From Euryodendron excelsum (taxonomy: Eukaryota > Streptophyta > Magnoliopsida > Ericales > Pentaphylacaceae), in NCBI GenBank assembly GCA_033060915.1, contig CM065377.1:59486683-59550682 (forward strand): a DNA stretch of 64,000 bases, given 5' to 3'. The position numbers were made by a program, and so were the translations under genes. Below, piece by piece: positions 1-13,212 of this stretch (the first letter of the stretch is position 1; each line of letters opens with the position of its first letter). The notes below the pieces were generated by a model, which searched no databases, was not told the origin of the DNA, and saw only the letters and a list, made by a program, of their open reading frames with translations.

Positions 1-814
1 AGTTTTTCTCCGTCTCTTTTTCTTTTCTGAAGCTCCAAGCAGGCTGTCGGAGAAAATTTGTACTTTTTTACTTTTCAGTACCAAAATTTCGAATTATTTT
101 CACACAAGGGTCAAGATCTGATACATGCATATAAATACACACAGTGGCATACACGCTAGCATGGTGTCACTGTTATCTTCTTTTGCTTCGCCTTCTCATT
201 TCAGCAACCAAAAATCTAGGGTTTTGATAGCATTGTCTCTGCCCGAAGATCGTCACACTCTTTTATTGTAATAATTTCGCGGCCTTGCTTTACATTCTCT
301 CTCTATCTTGTTCTTGCATATATAGGTACATATGCGATTGTGTGTACAAAGGTTAGGGTGGATTTTGGTACTGCTCGGAGCAATCTGAAGAATGCTGGTG
401 AAATTTGTGAGAAATTGATGAATTTAGGTATTATATTATGCGATTTTGAATGCGCTATCGTGGAATTTTTCATCAAAATAGGATCTTTGGCGTGACTGTT
501 TCAAATTGTAAACTAACAATTTGTTGAAGGGTGAAAAGTAATCCCTTTGATGTTTTTTAGATCTCTCCTTTATGCTACCTTTGTAAACCTAGTTTTAGTC
601 TATAATACTAGTGTTTTATTCTGAGGAAATTTAGGGGATAGTGATCTGTATTGGTAATGAAGTTGAGTTTGGTTTGAAGATTTGAGTTGTCTCTGTGCTG
701 CATATTTTGTGGGGGTTTGGTGTTTGCCTTGGTATTTCTTGTTCTCATGGAAAATGGGTTGTAGTGATATTTGGGTTCTATAAAGGATTGAATTTGTTTG
801 TGGAGTTTTAGAGG
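1..814 (+). promoter_or_regulatory. Promoter and 5' leader of the GALT2-type gene
   Basis: No gene is seen before the start codon at 815. A good TATA box (TATAAATA) lies at 130-137, so transcription could start near 160-170, giving a 5' leader of about 650 nt. A leader intron is possible because several GT and AG candidates exist, but none can be fixed from sequence alone. A small upstream reading frame runs from the ATG at 161 to the stop at 269-271 (36 codons). It would be in the mRNA only if transcription starts at or before 161. Several C/T-rich tracts lie at the start of the window. The start-site assignment is inference from the TATA position. Confidence 0.5.
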
Positions 815-1054
815 ATGAAGAGGCCGAAAAGCGAACTTCCTGGTGCAAGGAGGTTCAAACTCTCCCAGATTTTCTTGGCTATAGCTGCATTGTACTTGAT
901 TTTTATATCTTTCAAATTCCCCCATTTTTTAGAGATTGCTTCAGTGTTGAGTGGTGATGATACTAATGTGGGTGTGGATGGAGAAGTAAGGGATTCGGAA
1001 GATGGAGACTTGAGCAAACCATTTTTTGGTAGTGTCTATAAGGATGCATTTCAT

Positions 1055-1086
<32 letters not shown>

Positions 1087-3706
1087 TCCTTTGATGCCAC
1101 GGAAGGAACCGCTAGAAGAGGGTAAAGGAGAATCCCCGCCACTAAAGCCTCTTCAGCATCGTTATGGTCGAATAACTGGTGCAATTATGAGGCAGAGGAA
1201 TAGGACTATTGATTTGTCAGTATTGGAAAGAATGGCGGATGAGGCTTGGACATTAGGCTTGAAGGCTTGGACGGAAGTGGATAAATTTCATGAAAAGGAT
1301 ATGAGCCAAAGTCCAATACTTGAGGGGAAGCCTGAGTCCTGTCCTTCATGGGTCTCGACAAGCGGCGAAGAATTAGCTAGGGGAGACCATATTATGTTTC
1401 TTCCTTGCGGGCTTGCGGCGGGTTCTTCCATTACAGTGGTGGGAACACCCCATTTTGCGCATCACGAGTACGTGCCGCAGCTTGCGAGATTGAGGAAGGG
1501 GGATGCCTTAGTCCTAGTTTCACAATTTATGGTTGAATTGCAAGGGCTAAAGTCGGTGGTTGGGGAGGATCCACCAAAGATTCTGCATGTGAATCCTCGA
1601 CTGAGGGGAGATTGGAGTCGCCGACCAGTCATTGAGCACAATACCTGCTATAGGATGCAATGGGGTACAGCTCAAAGGTGTGATGGTTTACCACCCAAGA
1701 ACGAAGATGACATGCTTGGTAAGGGTTTTTATTTTTCATTTTTGAGTTTCCTTTTCTTTTTGCTTATTCCCCTCACCTCAAAACATTTACAGTTCTTGAT
1801 AATTCTAGTGAAAATTTAGAAGTTTTAAGAACATATTGCAGAAGGGAAAATTGGAAAAAAGTTTCCATGAATCTAGGAACTTTTGCTTGCATTGTATTAT
1901 TTGGTCTACGCACCGAAATTGATAACATTTGAGATTATGCAGGATTATACACAATCACATATTGATTTTTCTAGTGACCAGGAGACTTTTAGTATTTTGA
2001 ATTTCTAGAGGGGATAACTATTAGGTTACCAATAGATGTGGTTCAGAAAACATGAGTTCTTCGTGTGGCTTGGTTGGAGTAGTGGTTCAGATGGAATGCA
2101 TGATTCATATCATTAGGACCATATATTCTTGAAACTCATGCCTTCCAATTCAAAGCTTTCGTATGCTATTGTTTCATACACTAACCTTTGGGTCTTATAT
2201 TAGTGTATGGGTTATGTAGAACATTTGCCAGACACATTAATTTGATGAAGTTAAATAGTATCAAAATTTTAATTTTTAGAATGGAGCCAAATTGCCTTGT
2301 ACTGTTGTTACCAGGGAAACGTGCGAAACAGCAAGGAATTTTATATTCATCCAATATAAGATATTAGAATGGTGTTGGCTAGTAATCCAAATTCCAAACC
2401 TATGAGGTTGTAATATGAGTTCAACCTTCCAGAATAGCAAGTACTAGAACTTGAAGTTGATTGCCCATGTTAACTTCCATCAAACTTTCTCTAAGTGGAC
2501 TTGAAGCTGACAGAATTTTTTTAGACATGGAATAAAAATGAAAAAAGAGACAAAGATTCATGACATAAATCTCTACAATTGGATTTCGTCTAGATTCCCA
2601 ATTTTGGCCTTACATTGTCAAAAATTGAGAAGATCAGTTTGCTGTATCTCTCTGGTGATTATTTGGAAATTTGATTTCCTGCACTGTTAAGGTTTTCTAC
2701 TTGGGATTGAACTCCTGTTTTCTTCTTCTTCTTGCTGTATATTTTTATGCGAAGTAGTGTTCTGAAGTGGACCTCTGTTGCTGCATCTGTTTTGCTGCTT
2801 TAGTTGCATGTTTGACTTCAGGTCTTTTTCTTGTTTGACTCAGCATCTTTTACAGCCACTTGTTTTAAACAGGGCTATGCCTTAGTTCTTTTGCATGAAG
2901 TTTTTGAACTTGGGATTGGACTACTGTTTTCTTCTTCTTCTTGTGGTAAATTTTCATTCAAGTCGTGTTCAGATTACATGCGTGAGTGATTGAGAAGTGG
3001 ACCTCTGTTTCTGAAACTGTTTTGCTGCTTTAGTTGCCTGTTAGACTTCGGGTTTCTTTCTTGTTTGACTCAGGTTCTTTTACAGCAACTTGTTTTAAAC
3101 AGGGCTATGCCTTGGTCCTTTTGCATGAAGGTTGTAGACTATTGTCCCAAATATTTTGGCAACTATCTAGTCTTTATTAGTAATTTAACCTAGGCAATTT
3201 ATTGGGCTGGTTGTAACCAAGTTTAAATTTGAAGATTATCTTTCTAACTCCAGTAGCAAACTTACCTTCTTCTTCTCATTAGTTTTTTTTTTTAACTCTT
3301 TTTTTTTTTCTCCTCGTTTTTTGTTAATTTGATTTTGAAGCCCTTTGCTTTTACATCGTGATTGCTTTGCTGAAAGGCTTGACTATTTTATTTGTTTGCT
3401 GTGAATGTGTTATTCTCAAAAGGATGGCGAACTTTTGTATGCTCATAAAGTGATTGTGCTTTTCTATCTTGTAAATTTTTTTTCTGATGCAGTCAAAGCA
3501 ACTTATATAATTTTTTTTCTCTCTCATCCCTTCATTATGCTTTATGCTTATTGAGTCACTAAATTTCTAATATTTAATCTTTGGCAGTGGATGGACATGT
3601 GAGATGTGAAAAATGGATGCGGAATGATGTCATAGATTCAAAAGAATCCAAGACAACCTCATGGTTCAAGCGATTCATAGGTCGTCCACAGAAACCAGAA
3701 GTGACC

Positions 3707-3770
<64 letters not shown>

Positions 3771-4464
3771 ACCATATTATTGTTGGGGGTCGGCATGTCA
3801 CTTCATTCCCTTATCGGACGGTATGTTACCTAAGATCAGGTAGCATTTTATGACGTTTGCACCTTATGACAGCTTTGCGGACTCTGTCAAATATAACAAC
3901 TATATGATGGCCTTGAAGGTGTTCATTGGATGTGTGGGGCACAGTTATAAACAAGCTGGATAATCAAAATTGAAGTGACTTGGACCATCTGTGCTATACA
4001 TTTATTTAGAATGGTTTGAACCGCATGAAATTAACTGGAAAAGAAGAATATTTATAGATGCATTTCTGTGATTATTTCTGCAGTGACAATCTTCTTAGTG
4101 TGTTCCCCTTGCATGAAACCAGATTTTCTTATGGCTATGCTCTGATAGAATAGGTTTTATCTATATTCTTCCCACAGTTGGACTTTCTTTTTAGCTTCCC
4201 TTCTGTGTTTCTGGTTGCCCTCTGAGTTCTTGTTGACCTGTGTTTGGATATGCTTTTATAGCCACAACTTTCATGATGCCATAGTCTATTGTTCAACTGT
4301 ATGATAAGCCATTTTTCCGGTTGTGTTCGTGTTGATCCTGAGGTCATGGAGGATCCCTTATAGCCATATTTTGTATAATTGGTAATCTTTTGTTTGACTG
4401 TATGCTAAATTATTGTTTTATCATCCATTGCCTCTTATATAAGCATGGAAATGCTTTTTCTGAG

Positions 4465-4506
<42 letters not shown>

Positions 4507-7500
4507 CACAGGATTGGCAATTAAAGGTAATGTGGATGTTCATTCAGTTTATGCTACCTCTCTCCCAGCCTCTCATCCGAGTTTCTCACCCCAAAGAGTA
4601 TTAGAAATGTCTGCAAAGTGGAAAGCTCATCCATTGCCCAAAAGTCCTATTCGACTGTTTATGGGGGTACTCTCTGCGACCAATCACTTTGCAGAACGGA
4701 TGGCAGTTAGAAAAACTTGGATGCAATCTTCAGCAATCAAGTCCTCAAATGTTGTAGTTCGTTTCTTTGTTGCATTGGTAAGGTTCCAATGTTATTTTTG
4801 CTTTAGAACAGTTACATAAATATTTGCCTATAAATGTGTGGACGATTAAAAATGCTGATGGGTTAGATGGTGGGATTAATCTCTTTGTAATGTTCTTTGG
4901 ACAAGGATATTAATACATTTGGAGGAAAATTTTTTCACTTCTAGAATTTTAGAGGATGAAACTTGTAAAAGTTACAGTGTCCTTGTACAATGATCTGATT
5001 GCTAGAGTTGTCAAAGTGTCTTTCAGAATTGGCGGGATAAGCGACAGATGGCTAGAGTTGGAAATAAGGTTTGACAATGGGACATTGTGAATGATGGAGA
5101 GATTTAGGGCAAGATGGAAGGCAATTTTTTAGGAAACACCAATAAAGGTTGAATTGTGGCGTAAAAGAAAGGATATCATGTTAGCATGGGGTTTGTATTT
5201 TATGTTGAACTTATGTTATGAAGTAGAAGAGTATCTTTTATGAAGATAAAAGAGACAAACCTCTTGGCTTAAATGGTATTCCAAAAGTAGTATACAAATA
5301 TTTGTAGGAATTGGTTTTATTTTGCTAGGCTTTTCAAGTAGACTAAGAAAATACTAGACACTTGGGAGAATGCACAGTCTATGTACAAAAAACTGGAATA
5401 TCCCTTTTATCTTGGAATGAATCAACTTATGAAATCTAGGAGACTGATGAATCAACTTATGAAATCTAGAGTTTTATCGAAACCAAGGTAGGTTTATGGG
5501 GTATGGCACCTTACCTTGATGCTTTATTTTTATTAAGATAACTAGTGAAGTGAGGAGAGGAGTCAAATGTCTGCAATTTGTCTTTATTGAATTGGGAAAT
5601 TATTGCTTGGTGCTTCTATGAAGTATTGTCTCAATTCAGATTAAATTTGTCTTACTTTTGCTTCACTGAATAAATCCTAACTAACAATGATGTGGAACAA
5701 CTTTTTTTACCAAAAGAGTAAATAAGCATGGAAAAGGGCAAAGTGAGAGATGGTAATTGAGGATGAGACAGATGAACAGACAAAAAAGGGATAGGTTGAG
5801 GATTTCAATCAAATCGATGGTAGGATATTTACTTTTTAGTTCGAAAGGAATGTATACCTTAGATACTCAGGAACTTGAAGAATAAAGAGAGGAAAAGAAT
5901 GGGATTGAAAGTCCTGGTAGGGCACTCATGCCCGAGAGAGACGATTCACATATCTATTGCTATATACTAAATTGAAGGAGTTTTTGTTGTGACAGTGGTC
6001 TCTATTTTAGGATTACCAAAACATCATTGATGGTTATTCTCAGCAATCATAAAACTCTCCATTTCCTTGTTCTCTCTTCGAATTTCCTAGATTTCCCTCA
6101 CACTTGCAGTCACATTGTGAGTGCCCTTGTAGTCATAAGTAATTGGCTTCAAAAGCCATCCTCATTCATTCCTTGGCGGAAAATAAAATAAAATTATAGA
6201 AGATACATTACTGTATATAGAAGTTTCTAACTGGTCTGTCAAGGAAACATGGTGGCCAAGTAATTTTGGATTAAAGACTAATAATTTACAACCTTTATTT
6301 TAATCCATGGGTCCTGTTAAACGGGACTCAAGTTAATAAGTAGGCTGAAGAAAAACCCACAGATGGCAGCGCACCCTGGAACCTAAAATTAAAACAACTG
6401 AATAGTAGAGCTCCAAAATATATCTAGCATAACTCTAGCATCATTAGAACATATTGACAACTTTGAAATGACTTGAATCTTTAACTCCATTGAGTTCCCT
6501 TGTGGTTTCCACCTTGAAATCAAAGCTCAAACTAGTTCGTTAAATTTATACTTTTTTTCAAATGAGATTTCCTTTTTCTTAGTCTCCTATAATCTGCATT
6601 TTCTCTCCTTCAATGGGAGAAAACTACAGCGTTTGAAACATAGAACTACTAAAATTTCTGTTTTGAACTTGTATTCTTAATTTGGGATGAGAAGTTCAGA
6701 AAGATAAAGTCTTTGCCTTTTTGTTAGTGGCAGAAATGATGTCAGCATGACAACTCTTCCTAACAATGTTAAGTTTGGTTGGAATGATGAAAATCACTGC
6801 TAGGAAAAAATTGTTTAAGACCCATGTCTTTGCATTGATCTGGATCATGCACTGTGACACCCTGGTTATTTATCTCCTTAAGCTGTTGGTTTGTCTTGCA
6901 GTACTCCACTGCCTTTTTGCCATTCTTGACCTCAACAACATAAGGATTTCAGCTTAAACACTTTGTTGCACATATTATCTTTATCTGGTTCAACTTTCAC
7001 TCATGCATTTGCCTCACAGATTGAATTTTATTTGTCTCTTGTACACCAAATGTACATTGGATTAGACTCGGGTTGATTTAGCCTTCATTTTTTACTATCT
7101 CACATGATTTTGATCTCATATTTCAGACAGCTATGTTGGAGGATTAGTGCATTAACACGACAGTTTGTGTATGAACATAATGTTGCCATTGTTTGATTTT
7201 TTTCTAAATACATATAATTTGACTAAGTTGTTTAGTTGTTGGACAGTTGGACTGACTTGATAAGCAATCATCTTGTTGCCAATCATTATTGTGGGGGCAA
7301 AATTTCGCCATATCCAATGAATGCCTGAACAAAGATAATGGGCTCCTGAATCCTGAAAATGAAAAAACAGAAAACTTTGGACCTTGTGACAATCGAGAAG
7401 CCATCAATGATATTATATAATTATTTTGAGTTGGTATGCTGATGGTGAATTTTACTTTGTATTTCAAGAAAAACAATCAATTTACTTTATGTTCGATTTG

Positions 7501-8954
7501 TTTTGAGGAGTCCAGCGCTTTGCCACTTTCTAGATTTGCTAGGAAATGGGCAGTAGTTTGGTCCGTGTCCCTGGTTGGGGTTGTCATTAATGGGTCCTTA
7601 AATGTGGTATTTGTTAGGTCTATAATGATTTTATTAGTCAAAGGGTCAAGATGCCCTATTTTGAAATCTTTTCCTGTGTTGAAGTAGGGTTGTTCTAAAT
7701 TCTAAATATATACATTCTCAATTTCCCTATGCAGTAAAGACCTGGAGTTCGATGACTTTAAAATTTTGCATTGTGTGGTAAAGTTAGCTGTACGAGGTGA
7801 AGCTTAAAGATTCTAGTCAGAGTTCTAGATAATTCTTTTTTCTCTGATCCTCCTCTCCTGCATTTTGCTGCACTTTATATTCTGCAACCAGACCTTAAAA
7901 GCTATTCTTTCCGACCTTAAAATTATCCTTTAGCAGGCCAAATTCTTCCCTTAATTAAGGCTTCATAAAAAAGATAGATTAGTATCTACTCCATATCGCT
8001 ATTTCCCTTTTGATCTAATTCATAACATCTCCTAATTGTCTTTGTAACTCTTAGCAACTCAAACCCTAAAAGGAATAAAAGAAAAAAAGGGCAAAGTTCT
8101 TGTTCTCTGGTTATTACTCAATACTCAAAAATAGCCCCTATCTCACTTACCCAAAAAAAAACAAAAAGAAGCAGCCCCTATCTCAATGTCAAAACTCCAA
8201 TATGTCAAGCCTTAATTACTCCTTACTCTTTCACCTGGCCGTAGGTGACCTTTAATTTCACCCTATAAATCCCGTGATTACTTGCTATCTAAAGATTATA
8301 GAACCCTTTCTCTCCTCCCCACCAAAAAAAAAAAAACTTAAAAAGGAAAAAAGTCCTGCAAGTTAACTTTTGTAAAAACCAAGCAAATTCACCCCTTTCA
8401 ATGTTCAATTAGACAACCTAACCTTCTAGATTGTTAGAACTATGAGCTTTCCTTGCCCTAAACCTACCACCCAAAAACAGCCTACCACAAACCAATTGTA
8501 ACATCATTTCTAAGTTTCCTAAATCTATTCTATATCAAATAAAACCTCCCACTTCATGAGAACATAGCCTTTACCTAGCAAACTTAACCCATGTCCATGA
8601 ACCTGCCCAATTTCACCCATTTAAAACCCATTTAAATCCATCCAAATTTATTAATGGGCTTAATTGGATTGCATCATGCAAGCCCAATCAAAAGCGGATT
8701 TAAATGAGTTGGACCTAGGTACCCATTGGGCTTGCTAAAAAAATTATAAAAAAAGTTGTCATTCACTAAAAAGTGTTTTTACTTTTTTTTATATTTATTT
8801 TTAAAATGAATCTTTCTTCCTTCTGCTTCCAATGCCAAGCACCACTAATGCTGCCACCGAGAACCACCACATGTGAAATTGATAAAAAAAATTCTTTTTT
8901 TTTATAAGTAGAAATTGATAAAAGAATTCTTAAAGCTGAAAACAAACGTAATGA

Positions 8955-8997
<43 letters not shown>

Positions 8998-11900
8998 TAT
9001 AATTATTTAAATATGAAGCTACTACTTGCTTAAGATGACATAATAAATGAATAGCATTGAAGGCGTGGATGGTGATGGCATTAGGAAATGATATTTTTAA
9101 AAAAAATTTGTACAAAAAAATTTTGATCTAGGAAAAGCAAACCCATGTAAAACAGTGGAAATCAATATCTCATCTCTATTTCGCTCTCCTCCCTCAATTC
9201 ATCCAAACTTGCCCAAACCAAATGAGACTAGACCACAGTTGTCTTGTCTCACCACCCTCTCTGTTAACCTCCATTGCCGGTGAGAAAATGTTGTTTTATT
9301 TTTCACAGGGTACCCAAATTTAGTGTCAAATAGAATTGGTGAGAGAAAAGTAAGTTTCAATTCTGAAAATAGTAAAAGTTAATAACATGGATTTGCCATC
9401 TCTAAATTGTGTAAAGAGTGTTTTTATATTTATTTTTTTTGGGGTTTGACTAATAAAAAAGTGTAGAATTCAAATTGAATGAACCAACAATAGGATAGAG
9501 TAAAATACTAACATATAATGCAGTCCTATATGTGCGTGTATATATAAGAGAACGAGATTAGGAACTCATTGGGTTTGGGTTACTTGTTATTGCATTAAAA
9601 AAGATGGGATACTAAGTTGGATCGTTAGAGGGGTTTAGAGGATCTGATCATATGATTGGATCGAGAATCGTGACATCCAACAAAAAGAAATAAATAATTT
9701 CCGTAGGAATAATGTTTATTAGAGTAAGCACAAAATGAGCCTAAGTTATGCAAAAACATAAAAATAGTATAAAAATTAGGACAATATATGAATATTTGGA
9801 TAAAAATTTGGATTCATGGGTTTGAATTGACCCATTAGTGACCTGGCCATATTCAACCCGCTTGCTATTTGGGCGGGTATGGGTTGAACCCATTTAGGCT
9901 CAAACCCATTTAAGCCTGTCCATTTGCCACCCCGACCTTTACCTATCCAGTTTAATGAAGTAAGGAAGAAAAACTGGCACAGAAATCAACCTGGAACCCC
10001 ACAACCAGACATGGAAGATATGAATAAAAATTGTTGTATTCAAAAGGTTTGTTTTTGGTTCCGTAGGTCATAAACCAAGAACTTAGCATGGGCCAATGGT
10101 TATGGAAGAGAGTTTGGGTGTGAGGGACATAAATAGACTAGATAAGCTCAAATCTTATGCCTTCAACTGTAGATATGACTCTTTAGATGCTGAATTGGTT
10201 GGATAGGATGAGTATTATTAATTTTAGTTTTGTTAAATTACTTTGGGTTGAGTTGTTAGCAGCCCCTGTTGAGCCACCATGATAGAATGTTGAACTTTAG
10301 TTAAGTTTGATTAGGAAGGTATTTTGTAAGATTTATCTGTGAGGTTGGGTTAGGACATGCCATCCGTCTCCTTTCTGTGAGCTAGTGCATGTTGTACAAA
10401 TAACAATATGATATATTTGATATTTCCTTTGAGATTGTTTAACAGAATTGAAATTCAATTATTTAGATTGAGGTTTGCACATCATAGATCCAGAAACCCG
10501 CTTCCTTAAATGAATGCTTCTCTGTACATTTCTGTTTCGTAAGCTGACGCATAACCTTTTGTAAAAAGTTTGGGCCCCCCTATTGGGTGCAATACTTCTG
10601 TGGAAGAAAATTTTGAAACTTTGCATTTCCTGCGGAGTTCATTTTCTTGTCTGTTTCTAAACACTGCATTTTGAAATGGTTATTCGTGGGGTATGCGCTA
10701 TGTTGCATGGACTCTGGTATGGTGCCGGGTGCCGGTATGTGTCTAATTATCGGATTCATCTAGTTTCCCTGTCGAAGGGCAAATGTATGCGGCAAAATAT
10801 TCATAGTTTTTAACATATACTTTTATTTTATATGATCAAATAGTGTTTACAAGGTGTTATAAAGTATTCCATACTTTGTATGGGAGTTTTGTGCTTATTT
10901 ATATGATGAACTCAAATTACTAAACAATCTACTTGGGTGAATATCCTACAATACATGTTAGACACTTATCCCATACCCACATCCATACCCTTGCTACAGG
11001 TTGGAGGCAAAGTGTCGAGTGTCCAACAGGGTATTTCATACGTTTTAGAAGAGGGCCCGTAACATGGGGTTTGCTACTCCTAAACAAACTACCCATGCAT
11101 GCATTCAGTTCACGTCTCAGAGAACCTGGAATAACGAAAAGTAGAAACAAGTTTGAGAATCCATTGGTATGGTGTTCTCTAAAAGGTTTCCAGGAAATTC
11201 AGTTTGAGAAACCTTTTCTCAAGGAACATCATTGATAGTGGTTTCTGTTTTGTGTTTTATGTTCAGTTCCAAAGTCCAATCTAGCCACAGGGCAAGTGTA
11301 TTTGGTTCTCAGAAAGCAGTTTATTATTCTTTCAATGATAAATAATGGAGTACGAGGATGAGAATTCAATTGTTATGGTGTTCACTGATAGGTTTCCACA
11401 AAATTGACTTTAAATGAGTTTCAAAGAACATCATTAGTGATTGTTTCTGTTTATCTCGTAAAAAATGCATATTGGTAGAAAGGAGTGTGTTCTTGAAGTG
11501 TCTCATTGTGTCAGAGAACTCATATCTGAAAATGGAATAGAAGGCTCCATCCCACAAATTTCTTTTTGAGCCCATGCTTCTTGGTTCTGGCTCTCATGCC
11601 ATTTCGTGTGCCTGTTTCCCGAAGTGGTATAATCTGATGCAAGGGAAAAGAACAAAGTTTTGATTTTTTTTGGTAAGATACAAAGAATGATTTTAGTTGT
11701 AAGTAATGCAATCTGACTACGATTTTATTTTTGTGAGAGTCCTTTTCAGATCTTGAATCCTACTTAGTACCTGTTTGGCGGTGTGGTGACTTTTAGTGAA
11801 GTCCTTTTTAAGAAGTGCTATTAGAAGCAACCGAGAACTACTTCATCAAGAAGAAGTTTAAGCGTCATTTTTTCATCTAAAAGTGCTTTAGGCATAAAAG

Positions 11901-13212
11901 TAAACATATAATAAAGCATTTGACTGCTAAGAAATGGTTTTGAGCTACCACACCACAATGCCAAACAGGGCCTTAAAAAAATAATTTCTACATGAATGTA
12001 TGCACTTGAACAAATAGAGTCCTATTATATATGTGAACGAACTGCATATATTTATGCAAAGAAAATTAACTAGTTTCATGCATTTTTTATAATTTGCTTT
12101 TGATGTATAGAAAGATTAGTACGTTTCTTCTTCTGTTCTCTAACATGCTTCTACAGCTGTCATTTTTTAAAATGTACCAATTTTTTTTTATTGGAAGTTT
12201 CTACTTATTTGAAATGCCAACATGCAGAATCCGAGGAAGGAGGTGAATGCAGTTCTGAAGAAAGAAGCTGCTTACTTCGGTGATATTGTGATATTGCCAT
12301 TTATGGATCGTTACGAGCTTGTGGTTCTTAAAACTATTGCTATCTGTGAGTATGGGGTAAGTTAACTTTCGTCTTCTAGCCGTATTTTATTCTCCAGAAG
12401 TCATATTTATTTCTAGATTGGATCCTATGTTGAGCTGTACCCTACCCCCTTATACTGCCCAAACATTCACCATGCAGGTGCAAAATGTGACAGCTGCTTA
12501 TATCATGAAATGTGACGATGACACATTTGTTAGGGTGGAGACTGTCTTGAAAGAAATTGATGCCATCTCTCCTAAACGTTCCCTCTACATGGGCAATCTC
12601 AACCTCTTGCATCGGCCTCTTAGAAGTGGGAAATGGGCAGTCACTTACGAGGTAGGGAAGTTTCAAAGGCATGATAAATTATGCAAATCCTGAACTCTTT
12701 ACAGCAATATAATGATGCACCTTAACTTCATTATATGGGAAAAACAGTTCATGATGCGGATGTATATAAGATTTTCTTTGCTTTGTATGTCTGATGTAAC
12801 AGGAGTGGCCGGCACAAGTATATCCTCCTTATGCCAATGGGCCAGGGTACATAATATCCATTGATATTGCTAAATTCGTTGTCTCTCAACATGTCAATCG
12901 ACGGCTACGGGTTGGTGACACCAGAAACTTTATCAAATTTTTTTTCCCCGTGGAGGATTGTAAGGCTTTGTAACGGTTAACATATTGTTCCTCTTGTTGT
13001 GGCAGCTGTTTAAAATGGAGGATGTGAGCATGGGAATGTGGGTCGAGCAGTTCAACAGCTCCACACCCGTCCAGTACTCCCACAACTGGAAGTTTTGTCA
13101 GTATGGGTGCATGGAGGATTATTTCACTGCACACTACCAATCTCCTAGACAGATGGTTTGCCTATGGGATAATTTGGCTAGGGGTTGGGCTCACTGCTGT
13201 AACTTCAGATGA
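815..13212 (+). CDS. GALT2: Hydroxyproline O-galactosyltransferase, GALT2-type (galectin domain plus GT31), seven exons
   Basis: Coding exons read by eye: 815-1718, 3588-3820, 4487-4777, 12228-12356, 12478-12651, 12803-12910 and 13006-13212, giving 681 aa with all junctions in frame and GT-AG introns. The product is a Golgi type II membrane protein that adds the first galactose to hydroxyproline of arabinogalactan proteins (family knowledge). Visible parts: a short basic N-terminus, a signal anchor at about residues 17-35, a stem, a galectin-like domain at about 195-400 ([18 protein letters not shown] at about 268-285), then a GT31 galactosyltransferase domain from about 436. The DxD metal/UDP-sugar motif KCDDDTF has its aspartates at 532-534, EDVSMGMW starts near 618, and the end is CCNFR. 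Stretches such as [16 protein letters not shown] and [11 protein letters not shown] fit the Arabidopsis GALT2 (At4g21060) branch better than GALT4/5/6. Intron 3 is very long (4778-12227). The intron 6 donor (GTTGGT at 12911) is weak but conserved framing supports it. Confidence 0.93.
2698..3131 (+). repeat. Tandem duplication inside intron 1 of the GALT2-type gene
   Basis: Two diverged direct copies, about 2698-2908 and 2909-3131, share a start (CTTGGGATTG then CTGTTTTCTTCTTCTTCTTG), a middle (AAGTGGACCTCTGTT, TTTTGCTGCTTTAGTTGC) and an end (TTTTAAACAGGGCTATGCC, TTTTGCATGAAG). The second copy carries about 20 extra bases near its middle. No coding role is seen. Confidence 0.8.
8590..9935. mobile_element. 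Possible hAT-like transposon remnant in GALT2 intron 3
   Basis: Both ends are rich in phrases such as CACCCATTTAAA, AACCCATTTAAG and GACCCATT, and the right end reads CCATTTGCCACCCC. Such ends are common in non-autonomous plant hAT elements. No transposase is seen and the left terminus was not fixed, so boundaries are approximate. Confidence 0.3.
8955..8997. repeat. (CT)n(CA)n compound microsatellite
   Basis: About ten CT units are followed by about eleven CA units within GALT2 intron 3. Confidence 0.95.
11770..11970. mobile_element. hAT-like MITE in GALT2 intron 3
   Basis: A 201-bp element with inverted ends: the left end begins CCTGTTTGGCGGTGTGGTG and the right end is CACCACAATGCCAAACAGG. 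About 17 of 19 bases match when one is reversed and complemented. CCTGTTTGG ends are typical of non-autonomous hAT or hAT-like MITEs in plants (family knowledge). There is no open reading frame. A clean target-site duplication was not found by eye. Confidence 0.7.

Larger units (their letters stand above)
4778..12227 (+). other. Very long intron 3 of the GALT2-type gene
   Basis: The intron lies between codons for ...RFFVAL (exon 3) and NPRKEV... (exon 4), with donor GTAAGG and acceptor CATGCAG. Its 7,450 bp hold AT-rich DNA, a (CT)n(CA)n microsatellite near 8955-8997, a hAT-like MITE at 11770-11970, and repeat-like stretches near 8590-9935 rich in 'aacccatttaa' phrases that end in TTTGCCACCCC. 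No second gene is recognisable inside it. Confidence 0.85.
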
